From Amanita rubescens (taxonomy: Eukaryota > Basidiomycota > Agaricomycetes > Agaricales > Amanitaceae), in assembly GCA_015039365.1 (NCBI GenBank), contig WION01000005.1, positions 1 to 64,000 of the forward strand: 64,000 bases of DNA, in the 5' to 3' direction. Below, in pieces: positions 32,608 through 42,036 of this stretch. How positions within the stretch are numbered: position 1 is the stretch's first letter; each line of letters begins with the position of its first letter. The notes under the pieces are model-generated. The model ran no database searches and was not told the origin of the DNA. It was given only the letters and a program-made list of their open reading frames with translations. The position numbers and the translations under genes were made by a program.

Positions 32608-33328
32608 GTCATGTGATCCGTGCCGAAAACATCGCATTTGCCTGTATTGCTTGTTCCGCCCACTAATATATATCACTGAATGTTGATAACTCGTATATTT
32701 ACTTATTTACATCGATATGTGATTGTCATGAGCCATCTTTGGCCCTATCTGCGGGATTCCTGAAAAATAACGGTAATCACGTGACCACGCCAAAAGATCG
32801 TTTGGCCTGTCCTGCTTGTTCCGCCCACAAAAACGGATCGCTCAATGTTACAGATTAAATAAATACATAGTATAAATGATATGAGATTGTTATAAGGCAT
32901 GCACAGGACATTCTGAGTAACGGTCAGACGAAAGTAGGGAATGGCAACAAAAGTTGCATTAACAAATATGTCTATCACAAGGATTCAGACTGGATACAAT
33001 CTTCTCTTGTTGTTTTTGTTCTTCCAATCGAACCACAACTATTGTATATGACATTATCTCTACATATATTGTAAGGGGAAGCCTATATCTTGACCTAGAA
33101 CATAATAATTTTGCGCGCGCGATGTTTCGGCGTTGTATCACGTGACCGTTGATATGTCGCCGAAATGTTTTTTTGGCTCACCCGAGGGCCGACGCCCAGT
33201 GCCCAGGCGTTGAACATTTCCGAAGAGTCTGTTGACGCAATAAACAATGCCTGGAATGGTTCAAACACCAATAATGATTGATTTGATCTGATCACGTGAC
33301 CAAGTTGATATGTCGTCAAAATTTTTCT
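32608..33328. repeat. diverged direct repeats (CTTGTTCCGCCCAC and CACGTGACC..TTGATATGTCG)
   Basis: Pair 1: about 32616-32740 and 32782-32900 share TTTG.CCTGT..TGCTTGTTCCGCCCAC and a following TCA(C/A)TGAATGTT/TCGCTCAATGTT. Pair 2: 33139-33175 and 33291-33328 share TCACGTGACC, TTGATATGTCG and AAAATTTTT-like runs. Origin unknown. Confidence 0.6.
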
Positions 33329-33565
33329 TTTGACATATCCTGATCTAGGCATTGATTAGGCAACTCACAATACATTTCAAGAATAACAGCTTCAATACAT
33401 GGGTCTCAACTTGAAACAAATGAAATGACATATCAATTCCAGGAATGACCAAATTGAGCCATGACCAAATATGGCAGAGGTGCGCGGACAGAGCGATGCG
33501 CTTTTCTACCCAATTTGGGAAAGATAAAGTCCCAGGTGTGCCTGTTGTATCAATGGCTTTATGTA

Positions 33566-34785
33566 TCAGACATGCCTGTTATTAACAGGTTTTATGTATC
33601 GTACATAGCGCTGATGTAACAAGGTTTTATATATCAAAACCGCGGGATCAGGTGATTCTACTTTAGCTTCCACAAACGCATCTTCAACGTACTCCCGGTC
33701 CCCCATGAACCAGAGTCTCCTTTGTTGGTCACGTTCAATAGTGGACATGAGAAATGCGAACTGAGAATTTTTCTCAATCATTCTTGCCGTGTCGTCCACG
33801 TTGCTCCTTGTAATCATAGGGCTATTCATCTTTGTCGCATGTGACTTTTTTCGCCTCTTCCTTGCCTTTCCATCGCAATCGCAATCACCATCGCCAGCAT
33901 TTGGGACCGCACCTCTTTTCAATCCGGCATCAACGAAAGGTTGGGAATAAGGCATGAAAGGGAAATCATCATCGACTCCTAACGGTATCGGTTTTATTTC
34001 TATGTCACCTGTCTCTTGAAGCTGAGTGATCGTACTCAAGAGGACCGTCTGGAGTGCGTTGTGACCATGGAAGCGAAAACCTGAAACCTTGTCGCTTTCA
34101 AGCTTTAAAAAGTATGGATGATGCCAGGCTTGTTGAAAGTAGGTGTCCAAAGTAAGCAACATTCCCTCGAACGGATGGAATTGAGGAGGCAGCAATTCTC
34201 CCTCGGGCACACCTCTGATGTCCTGGCGTGACATAACTTTATTTAAAACCATGGACGTGAATAGTTCAGTACGCTGGCGTCGCCGCTGACGTTCGCCAGA
34301 GTCAGGGTTTTTAGGATCATAGTCCTTCGGCCACGCTCGAAGGAAGAACATTACAATGAGCCAAAAAATTGATTCGGCGTCGTGTATTGGTGCGTGATCA
34401 ATATGATCTGGCGCCTCAATAATTGTTGAAACCTCCCTCAAACTTCGAAGCCTTTCGAATTTCTGTACAGCTTTCAGGAATTGCTTCACTTCATCCCGGC
34501 GTTGATTGACACCAGTAACTCGTGGGAATACTAAATCACAAGCAGCACCAGGGTCAGTCCTGAAACTCCGCAGGGCCGTTGGGCGGGCGCAGAGGGATCT
34601 TGCCATGAACATAGGAGTTCCCTGTCGAGACGATAAGAATCCATTAGAGGGCGGTACGTTTCACTTACGGTTATTTCACCTCTAGTCATAGTTAATGAAT
34701 CTGGCCTCTTACCGCTTTCAAGGATACATGCACAATCAAAATCAGATAACATGGCATGGACTTTTCTTGCTTCTTGCCTTGTCAA
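33566..34785 (-). pseudogene. FunK1-type protein kinase, C-terminal part of a split gene
   Basis: C-lobe of a fungal-specific FunK1 kinase. Exon 34785-34669 holds QEARKVHAMLSDFDCACIL, where DFDCA stands for the DFG motif; a 47-nt intron (34668-34622) leads to GTPMFMARSLCARPTALRSF, the APE-like activation-segment end; then the FunK1 signature IHDAESIFWLIVMFFLRAWP. A basic cluster KARKRRKKS follows and the frame ends at 33566 (KPVNNRHV). The catalytic loop (HRD) and N-lobe are not here: they lie at 36255-36915 and beyond 63975, separated by two insertions. The intact frames suggest recent disruption. The gene cannot make a normal kinase unless 34.8-36.25 kb is spliced out and the LTR nest is absent on another allele. 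Confidence 0.85.
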
Positions 34786-34873
34786 AAATAAGTCAAAAAC
34801 TTGTGACCGTTAAGACACCAAGGAACGCACTTGACATGTTGGACCACATCCATCAGGAAAATGCCAAACTGAC

Positions 34874-34907
34874 AATTATGGGTAATTACCTCTAATTGCC
34901 CATAATT
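34874..34907. other. 14-bp stem hairpin
   Basis: AATTATGGG-T-AATTA, loop CCTC, TAATT-G-CCCATAATT: one mismatch in 15 pairs. It sits about 90 bp inside the boundary of the FunK1 insertion. Confidence 0.8.
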
Positions 34908-35231
34908 AGGTGCAATCTTTTTTCAGGGCAGTCCCTAACTGCTACCCATATTTTACGTGTAAATTAACATAATTACAGTGAAATAAGCCAGGTTAATTCA
35001 TCCTACCTCAGCCCATTCTCACAGGTCATTCAGGTTCATGGCAACAAACCAAGCTATATTCTCATTGCAGCTTACATAGAGGATACATATATATGGTGTA
35101 TAAAGACTCAGTATGTAGATGCATGGCTTATTAATAAATTAATGAAGCCCTAGGAGAAGCGGCTAATGGTGAGTGGAGAATGCTTGTCAAGTCACTTGAC
35201 AGGCAGAGAGGGCACGATTGCAGGGTTATGC

Positions 35232-35437
35232 AGTTGAGGACCACAGAGAGAGAGAGAGAGAGCTAGGTACGGCAGGGAGCTGACAGGGTGGGCACGTCCA
35301 CATTGAGGACCACAGAGAGCTAGGTGCGGCAGGGAGGTAACAGGCATGTCCACATTGAGGACCAGGTGCGGCAGGGAGCTAACAGGTGGGCGCGTCCACA
35401 TTGTGGACCACAGAGAGAGGCTAGGTGCGGCAGCAAT
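35232..35437. repeat. tandem array, ~50-60 bp units x4
   Basis: Units contain GAGGACCACAGAGAGAG(GCTAGGTGCGGCAGGGAG, TAACAGG and GCACGTCCACATT. Copy 1 has a longer GA run. Minus-strand frames across it are repeat artefacts. Confidence 0.85.
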
Positions 35438-36254
35438 GTTTGTGGGAAGAGACAAGCGTGAAGATGCAAAGTCGAACATTCAACATGTTTATTTAATACC
35501 TGAACCGTGCGTGAGAACTTATGTAATAACACATGACTTACAGTTGCGAAGTCCGAGTCCTGCACCTAACCCTACCTAACCATCCGACCGTGTCATCACC
35601 GTCCCACCAAGCTCAATATCATGGATATGGTGGTATCAGTGTGATGCACTGAGCGCTCCACCACTCGACTGTGTAGAAGATTGTGCCAGCGGATGCGGAG
35701 AGAGGAGGGTGTTTTTCGGCTGGAGCGCTGCCAGAAGCCTCGAACGGGCCGCACGGGACAGGTAGGCGCAGATGAGCGAAGCGAAGCAGCGCAATGGCAA
35801 CGCTTGGTACAAGTGAGTATTAATTCACGCTTGTCTCCCCTTTATTGACGTACATGTCTTGCAGTCTTTCTACCTTGTTGGGCCACAGTGGAGCCTGAGA
35901 GGCTTCTTCGACGAGCTTCTCATCATTGATGGCCTCGGCGCACCGTTTTCCTGAATCTCGTCATTGGGATGGTGCTTTGGATGTGGTTGGTTGCATTCCC
36001 ATCATCTCAAGGCCCGGCTTGCCAGTAAATCTATCACCTGTTCCCGGAAGAACGATACCTCGGGATGGAATAATAATACAGATGCGGAGTCTCGGACGCC
36101 ATCACGAGACACATTCATTGTTAACTCTTTTACGGACTCTTGTACTTACTTGTTATTTCACGGTCCTAAATAGCCCCCATTGTAGTTCAAGTAACTTACC
36201 ATAATTCACATATTTAACACCATTTAACTGACACTACAAGTATCTAGACATTTT

Positions 36255-36915
36255 AATAGACCGTAATACGCCCTATGTCTAATTATATCTAGTTCGCAAT
36301 TTGGTGTTTTCCTGATGTCAATGAAAGGACGATCGCAAGGATCATCTGGCTCATCTTCGTCTACGTGGGTGGGATTGATCAATACGTTCCCCCAGCTTAT
36401 GTCCCGATGGAGGACCTGATGGTCCTCAACGAGCAGTCGATGGACTAAACGTGATAAGTTGTATATCGAGGCAGGGACAGGTACTTACCTTCAACTAAGT
36501 CATACATGGCCTTTAGGAATTCCATCACCGAGGGACAGGACGAAAGGGCCTGTCCAAGTGACTTCATCACAAGGAAGACGCTCTGACGGGACACATGATC
36601 TCCGCCAGTCAGAGAACCTGAAGGTGCCGGTGTCGTGTCCCGTGACAACACTCGAGAGTTGTGAAAGTCCACTCGCACGATGCCAGCGGTACATCGCTTC
36701 TTTTCTAATGGCCTATTATAAATGTGCTGCATAATTTGCAGCTCATTGAAACGTCGTCGCGAATCGTGCCAATAGTGCTTGATAACATTCCAATCTAAGC
36801 GCTCATCGATGTGCTCGCTAATTCCAATGCCGACGTAAGCATTTCGGTGCCAACCGTCACCTCGGTGAAGGTCAAACAGCCTATTCGTAGTAGACGTCCC
36901 CGGGAGGTGGAACCG
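36255..36915 (-). pseudogene. FunK1-type kinase, middle part with catalytic loop
   Basis: Reads on the minus strand FHLPGTSTTNRLFDLHRGDG, WHRNAYVGIGISEHIDERLD, a kinase N-lobe stretch including SVFLVMKSLGQALSSCPSVM, an intron (GTAAGTACC donor near 36486) and then the catalytic loop HQVLHRDISWGNVLINPTHV, with EDEPDDPCDRPFID. HRD-x-S-x-GN is the FunK1 form of the kinase HRDxxxxN motif. It is cut at 36916 by the LTR of element A and loses homology near 36250. Frame continuity with 63975-64000 shows that element A inserted into an exon. Confidence 0.85.
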
Positions 36916-37242
36916 TGTCAAGCCCCTGTTTTACTCCTTGATACGCCGCATGCTTCGTGCATGTACTGACTCATGTACCCTATACCCTATGACATAGTAT
37001 GACTCATACCCCGTACCCTATGACTCATACCCTACGCCCTAGGTAGTATATAAGTAGCGTATATTGTAGTACATACCCTAAGCAACAAGCTAGTCTTTCC
37101 TTGGACAGCTCGGAGCTCCTCCCCTCTCAACTTTGCCCTGAACCTCGACGGTTCTTGTATTCGCCCTCGCTGCTTGACACGGTCAGCAGTAGCCTAGAGT
37201 GATTGAGTCTTGTGTTGTGTAGCCTGTCTAAGGCTCGTGACA
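36916..37242 (+). repeat. 5' LTR of element A
   Basis: Begins TGTCAAGCCCC and ends GGCTCGTGACA. TATA box TATATAAG at 37047-37054. The presumed transcript start lies about 33 nt downstream at AAGCAACAAGCT (37080-37091), the sequence complementary to the primer site. GACTCATACCCTA-like short repeats fill 36970-37035. Confidence 0.95.
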
Positions 37243-37244
37243 TA

Positions 37245-37256
37245 AGCTTGTTGCTT
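37245..37256 (+). promoter_or_regulatory. self-complementary primer binding site of element A
   Basis: AGCTTGTTGCTT, 2 nt after the LTR, is the exact reverse complement of AAGCAACAAGCT at 37080-37091 in the LTR. No TGG start as expected for a tRNA CCA end. This is the arrangement of self-priming elements such as Tf1 and sushi, in which the 5' end of the RNA folds back as primer. Confidence 0.75.
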
Positions 37257-37400
37257 TTCTTCACACCACTCACCACGAATTTCCTAAGGATTTTCCTCGC
37301 TATCGCCCTGATAGCACACCTCACATACCTCTACCTTGTAGCAGTTTATATTGCACAAGTACACCAACAACTTTACACAACTCCAAACACCCGTTAAACC

Positions 37401-38738
37401 ATGGCCCTACCAGCTGCGCTCACCGCGATCGCGCTGGCAGGATTCACCTACCTCATGCGACGAAATAGGATACAGGTTGTCCAACCAACATTCGACGAGG
37501 CCGGAAACATCGTCGGAGCAACCTCGACAACGGCTATACCCACCATAGAAACGATTACAACAGAAACCGAAGATGCAACTATTGCTGCAGCAGCAATGGG
37601 AGCAAACATTGCAAACGTTGTAGAACAATTATGGGTACAAAACGAAAACTTCCAACGGCAACTAGCACAACAACAACAAGAGTTTGAAAGACAACTCGGA
37701 CGAGAACGACGTGCTGCGGAAAGAGCCGATAGGGACGCCGACAGGCTTAGGACGCGACCCCCGGAATTAAAAGTCGAACCACCAGAACATTACGAAGGAG
37801 AACCGGCGGAGATAGATGCATGGCTACGAAGAATGAATTATTACTTCGTTCAAGTACGACTGGCCGATGATTTGGGACGTATTACATACGCGGTCCAACG
37901 CATCAGAAAAGGAAAAGGAAACCGGGCAACTAATTGGGCAAATGGTAAAATAGGAGAAATCGCACAGAACGACGAAGAAAGGATTAGGTTTGCAAACACC
38001 TATCCAGGGCGAACCTGTACCCATTACCAGGCATGTACGACAGTCCCGGCAGAAGAAGCGACACCAGAGCACCCGGCATGGGAAGAATACGCCTTCATAC
38101 ATAAACCACCATTCCTTAACTGGGGGGCATTTGTAACGGAAGCAAGGGAATACTTCCTAACAACGGAAACACGGGATGAAGTGGTAAAGAAACTTCGAGA
38201 ACTCAAACAAGGAGAAAAAACGATCGAAGAATACATTATCGAATTCAAAGGATGGGCTCAACTCTCAGGATTCGATGAAATCGCACTAATCGATCAATTC
38301 AAAAGAGGAGTCAAAACCGGTGTAGGAAGAAGGGTAATCGAACTTGGAAACCCAGGTGACGGTAGCCAACCAGGACAACTCCAGGCATGGTACGCTAGGG
38401 CAACAGAGATAGAAAAGCAATTCCGAGAAGCCGAAAAATATTACGGCAAAAGGGAATTTAAAGTCACAAGGACAAACGCGCAAGCCGGACCAAGCCAAAC
38501 GAAAAAGGAAACGATCACGGTCAAAGTAAAGGACGAAAACGCAATGGACGTAGACCAAACACCTACAACCCGTCCGCCGCCGAAATGTTATAACTGCGGA
38601 AAAATAGGGCACATTGCGAAGTATTGTAAAGGGAAGACCGTCATCAGGAGACAAGCCGTAGGAGATTACTTCGGAACAATGACCGAAGAAGAAAAGAATG
38701 AAATGAAGGAGAAACTGGGTTTTGTCAAGGATCAGTGA
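37401..38738 (+). CDS. gag: element A Gag
   Basis: 445-residue structural protein. N-terminus MALPAALTAIALAGFTYLMR is hydrophobic like a membrane anchor, unusual for Gag. Residues ~85-115 form a Gln/Arg/Glu-rich coiled coil (RQLAQQQQEFERQLGRERRA). The capsid-like Retrotrans_gag region follows (IDAWLRRMNYYFVQVRLADD; REYFLTTETRDEVVKKLREL; LDQFKRG-like IDQFKRGVKTGVGRR). One CCHC zinc knuckle CYNCGKIGHIAKYC is at ~395-410. The stop at 38736-38738 overlaps the pol frame, which lies in the -1 frame. Start ATG 37401 is the first ATG after the leader and has ACC before it. Confidence 0.92.
   Translation: MALPAALTAIALAGFTYLMRRNRIQVVQPTFDEAGNIVGATSTTAIPTIETITTETEDATIAAAAMGANIANVVEQLWVQNENFQRQLAQQQQEFERQLGRERRAAERADRDADRLRTRPPELKVEPPEHYEGEPAEIDAWLRRMNYYFVQVRLADDLGRITYAVQRIRKGKGNRATNWANGKIGEIAQNDEERIRFANTYPGRTCTHYQACTTVPAEEATPEHPAWEEYAFIHKPPFLNWGAFVTEAREYFLTTETRDEVVKKLRELKQGEKTIEEYIIEFKGWAQLSGFDEIALIDQFKRGVKTGVGRRVIELGNPGDGSQPGQLQAWYARATEIEKQFREAEKYYGKREFKVTRTNAQAGPSQTKKETITVKVKDENAMDVDQTPTTRPPPKCYNCGKIGHIAKYCKGKTVIRRQAVGDYFGTMTEEEKNEMKEKLGFVKDQ
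38717..38723 (+). promoter_or_regulatory. candidate -1 frameshift site, GGGTTTT
   Basis: In the Gag frame the bases read G GGT TTT, a heptamer of the X XXY YYZ type, 12 nt before the Gag stop. Slipping back one base gives TGT CAA GGA, an open path into pol. Confidence 0.6.
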
Positions 38739-39869
38739 AGGATAGTCCCTCTTCATTGATCCCCGAACAATGTATTTACGAATCTCTAGTACCTTCCGAA
38801 TATGTATCCCTTGAATCTATAATATACGAGGTGAAACAAAAGGAAGGGAAGATTCGAAACACATCAATAAGGGACAAAACAAACAAACTTAGAAACTCGT
38901 CATCAGCATGGATGATAAGACAATTATGGAAATATCCGGCACAAGGGATCACGCAATTACGGACATTCGCACACCAAACCTTCAGAGAGCAAATTGATGA
39001 AGAATTAATCAACAAAATCAATGGCCTCGAAGAAGAAGAAGCGATCTGGTATTTGCGAAAACTCAGGGAACCGCAATGGATCGGAGCATCAGGACATAGA
39101 GAAATGGACATACGAGTCATTCTCACCACACAGGACACGGAAGAAAGCTTCGATACCATAGCATTGATCGACAGCGGATGCATGATGTCGGCGATATCCA
39201 AACAATTCGTCGAGGAACACAAGATCAACACGACCAAATTACCACGAGCAATAACCGCTACAAACGCCGACGGAACGTTAAACGTCGGAGGAAAGATAAC
39301 GGATATGGTTACAATCAAAATGAGGATTTACGACCATGAAGAAACGTTAGAACTAGCAGTGGTAAACATTGGAAAGAAAGACGTATTCCTCGGACACGAT
39401 TGGCTGGAACATCATAACCCGGAAATCGAATGGCGGAAAGCCCAAATAAAATTTTCAAAATGTCCAGGAGAATGTTACGACGAATCATGGGTCAGAGAAC
39501 CAGAAGATGAAATAAATCAATACGACCCAGAAGAAGATAAAATACTGGCCATCGATATTGATCGACCCGAATTCATACGACATGTCGACCTCCCCTGGAT
39601 AAAAGTACGAGCAAAATCAAACTTTGCGACGGATATCGCGGGAGCAAATCAGATCGAAAGAACTTGGAAGGAGATAGTACCGGAGGTATACCGCGATTAC
39701 AAAGAAGTGTTTGAAAAACAGACATTCGACCAATTACCACCGAGAAGGGCATGGGACCACGCAATCGAACTAACACCAGGAGCGAAAATGGTAGATTGCA
39801 AAATATACCCGTTAAACCCAGAAGAGCAAAAACAATTGGACGAATTCCTGAAAGAACAATTGGAAACGG
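38724..39869 (+). CDS. pol: element A Pol, N-terminal part (protease, start of RT), split
   Basis: Open -1 frame after Gag, without an ATG near its start, so it is probably made as a Gag-Pol fusion. Retroviral-type aspartic protease with FDTIALIDSGCMMSAISKQF (DSG catalytic triplet) and the partner segment VVNIGKKDVFLGHDWLEHHN. Ends in the RT N-terminus: WDHAIELTPGAKMVDCKIYP, then EEQKQLDEFLKEQLET. The coding sequence is interrupted after GAAACGG by element B; the frame resumes at 60333 once B and one copy of ACGG are removed. Confidence 0.92.
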
Positions 39870-40187
39870 TGTAACGTGCCGATACCGGCTACGTTGTACT
39901 CAGTGCTCAAACCCGACACATGGCGGGCTCCGACCTCCGACACTGCGGACCCCGAAACCCGACATCGGACGCATCGGATCGTCGGACGCATGTAGTACAT
40001 GAGGTAGACATTATATAAACATGTCGTAGTTTAGTTTTATACACCTTCTTTCCTTCCGACCACTTTAGTTCCATCGTCCGACAGTGCGGCTGAGGTTGGG
40101 TGCGACTGCCCCGTCCACCGAACTCATTCGGCACACGCCGAAACACTCGGGGGTTGTGCGCAACACAGCCTCTTTTGAGTTGTTACA
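39870..40187 (+). repeat. 5' LTR of element B
   Basis: TGTAACGTGCCGATACC..TTTTGAGTTGTTACA. TATATAAA at 40012-40019 is the likely TATA box. Confidence 0.93.
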
Positions 40188-41544
40188 ACTGGAGCCCACC
40201 GCTCGGTCCAGCCTTTGGCCGCACTCAAGAAACCCTCGTTTTTCATTCACAAACAGCCCCGGAGGCGCTCATTCTTTCTGGACGGCCCCATCAGCTCATT
40301 CCCGCTCCCATACATCTGCTAGTTACCGCCAAACACGCCGCATCTGCACTACAGCCCTCCGACATACACAGCACCGCTGCTATCTGCCATCCGCCACATC
40401 AGCTCCGATCTGCCCGCCTACGCATCATTCCTGGCTCCGCACCCCGCCACTCGATGCCTACAGTCATCCGCAGCCCTATCGGATCCCATCAAGCACCATC
40501 CGCATGCACTGCCTCGCACCACGTGTCCACCTCATGCACCATGGCCCGCTTTTACATCCTACCCCGTTGCTCGATGTTTACAGCCTACCAGATCCCGCCT
40601 GGCGACGTCTACAGCTTACTGCACCCTTACTGGATCGCATCAGAAACCATCGGGAGCCCGCCAAGCCAGCCACACGACGTCCACAGCCTATTGCAGCCTT
40701 ATCGGGACTTATCGGAGCCCATCGACTGCTATCGCGCGCCCTATTCCTCAGCTGCCGACTTGTAGCATACCTCATGTTCAGGCCTCATGTATCAGACACT
40801 CCCGGAGCACAGCCGCCAGTCATTTCATGCCAACCCGACCCTTCGTCGTCGGATCGCATTCCCTACCTCACCGACATGTGTAGACCACACTCCTGCACCT
40901 TCCCTTCACTTCTTGCACTTGCCACAGCCGTCCGCCGCCGCTCCTATGCCTTTCGGACACTACCAGCACCTCGGCTCACTCTACCACCGTTCCGCCGACA
41001 CCCGTGAGTCGCAATTCTTTTTTTTCAGCCTTTTTTTTCTTTTCTACCCAGGATCGGGATACGGCGTAGCCGTATTCGTTCAAAACGGCCAAGTTCATGC
41101 TCAATCGGACCCTCAACCCATGTCTCATCACCATCGGCATCACCTCAGCTCCAAAACCCTTATCAAGCCAGCCCGAAGCGTTAACAGAGTGTGGGGGATG
41201 TTGGAACAGAATCAGGATAACGGATATCAGTACGCACAACGCAGGACTCACCTTAGGCCCTTTATCATTTGACTAGCACTACCGACTCCGACACCACTCT
41301 TTAACACCGTATTGCGCCGACGGCGTCTCAGGAAACATCATAGCAGCCTTACAGGGGTCCGTGCTATTGATTCGGATTACTGGGATGACCGCGATCGCGG
41401 GAAGTAGCGCCCCACCTCGCCAACACTTTCTACCGCCTACAACGACATCCGCCGACACGCCATCTGCTATCTGCACCTCGACACGCCCCTCCTCCACATC
41501 CCGACAACATCCGCAGCACGCCGACTGCCACTGAGACCTCCAAC
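40188..41544 (+). other. element B internal region, left part
   Basis: Starts AC then TGGAGCCCACCGCTCGG (40190-40206); the TGG start suits priming by a tRNA CCA end, unlike A and C. The rest is C-rich, purine-poor DNA. A 307-codon frame (from 40084 inside the LTR) is Pro/His/Ser/Arg-rich without any retroelement motif, and a second frame of 221 codons overlaps it; such frames are expected in stop-poor C-rich DNA. I do not call a gene. Ends at target duplication CCAAC (41540-41544) of element C. Confidence 0.7.
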
Positions 41545-41997
41545 TGTTACAACACGGTACGGACTCCCGCATTATGCTTACATGATACGTCGGACATGTT
41601 TATTTTCCTTATGCATACCTTACTCGTCACTCCCCTTATGCTCGATTCATACGGACTAACTCGTTTCCTTACTTATACCAATCCTTGTTCCACATATGAC
41701 GCCGTCCTTATACTTACTTTCGTACTTACCATTATTCACTAATTAGTACGTCTCCTTGTACTTGCTAGTATAAGTACCGCTTGTATTCTAGAGTCGAACC
41801 CTAAGTTCGACTTAGCTGTTTATTGTCGTCTGACAATATAACCTTGCTCTTAAACTCATCTACCACAATCGTCCTCAGATCCTAAGTCAACGTCTTGACT
41901 TAGTATTGAACTTATAATCTTAACGTTTGACTTAAGACTTGTAATCGTGACAAGAGTTGCCGTTGCAACTTAGGTTGAGATTAACGAGTTCGTAACA
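41545..41997 (+). repeat. 5' LTR of element C
   Basis: TATAAG at 41769-41774 is a candidate TATA box. TAAGTTCGACTTA at 41802-41814, 33 nt downstream, is the likely RNA 5' end and matches the primer site in reverse complement. Confidence 0.93.
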
Positions 41998-41999
41998 AT

Positions 42000-42012
42000 T
42001 AAGTCGAACTTA
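42000..42012 (+). promoter_or_regulatory. self-complementary primer binding site of element C
   Basis: TAAGTCGAACTTA, 2 nt after the LTR, is the exact 13-nt reverse complement of 41802-41814. Same geometry as in element A. Confidence 0.78.
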
Positions 42013-42036
42013 TCAATAAGCCTGAACATCGATTCA

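Larger units (their letters stand above)
31826..33565. other. AT-rich intergenic region with several short repeats
   Basis: No gene supported. Contains the isolated minisatellite unit at 32018-32112 and the diverged direct repeats at 32608-32900 and 33139-33328. TGATACATAAAG..CCTGTTA motifs at 32294-32350 resemble sequence at 33540-33640. Confidence 0.45.
34786..36250. other. ~1.46-kb insertion or oversized intron inside the FunK1 gene
   Basis: Lies between the kinase catalytic loop and the DFD motif. Contains a strong hairpin (34874-34907), a tandem array (35232-35437), a CAAGTCACTTG palindrome near 35189 and, on the plus strand, coding-like pieces (SFYLVGPQWSLRGFFDELLI around 35870-35930 after a GTGAGTATT..TTGCAG intron). 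No transposase or complete terminal repeats with target duplication were found. An ordinary intron in this genome is 45-65 nt, so an insertion is more likely. Confidence 0.55.

Noticed and set aside
34870..36215. Possible terminal inverted repeat AATTATGG.TAA..TTAC at both ends of the FunK1 insert
   Set aside because: The match is short and AT-rich, the left copy is part of its own hairpin and no flanking duplication was found.
40084..41007. 307-codon frame starting inside the 5' LTR of element B
   Set aside because: Starts in the LTR, lacks any retroelement motif, overlaps another long frame and lies in C-rich stop-poor DNA.
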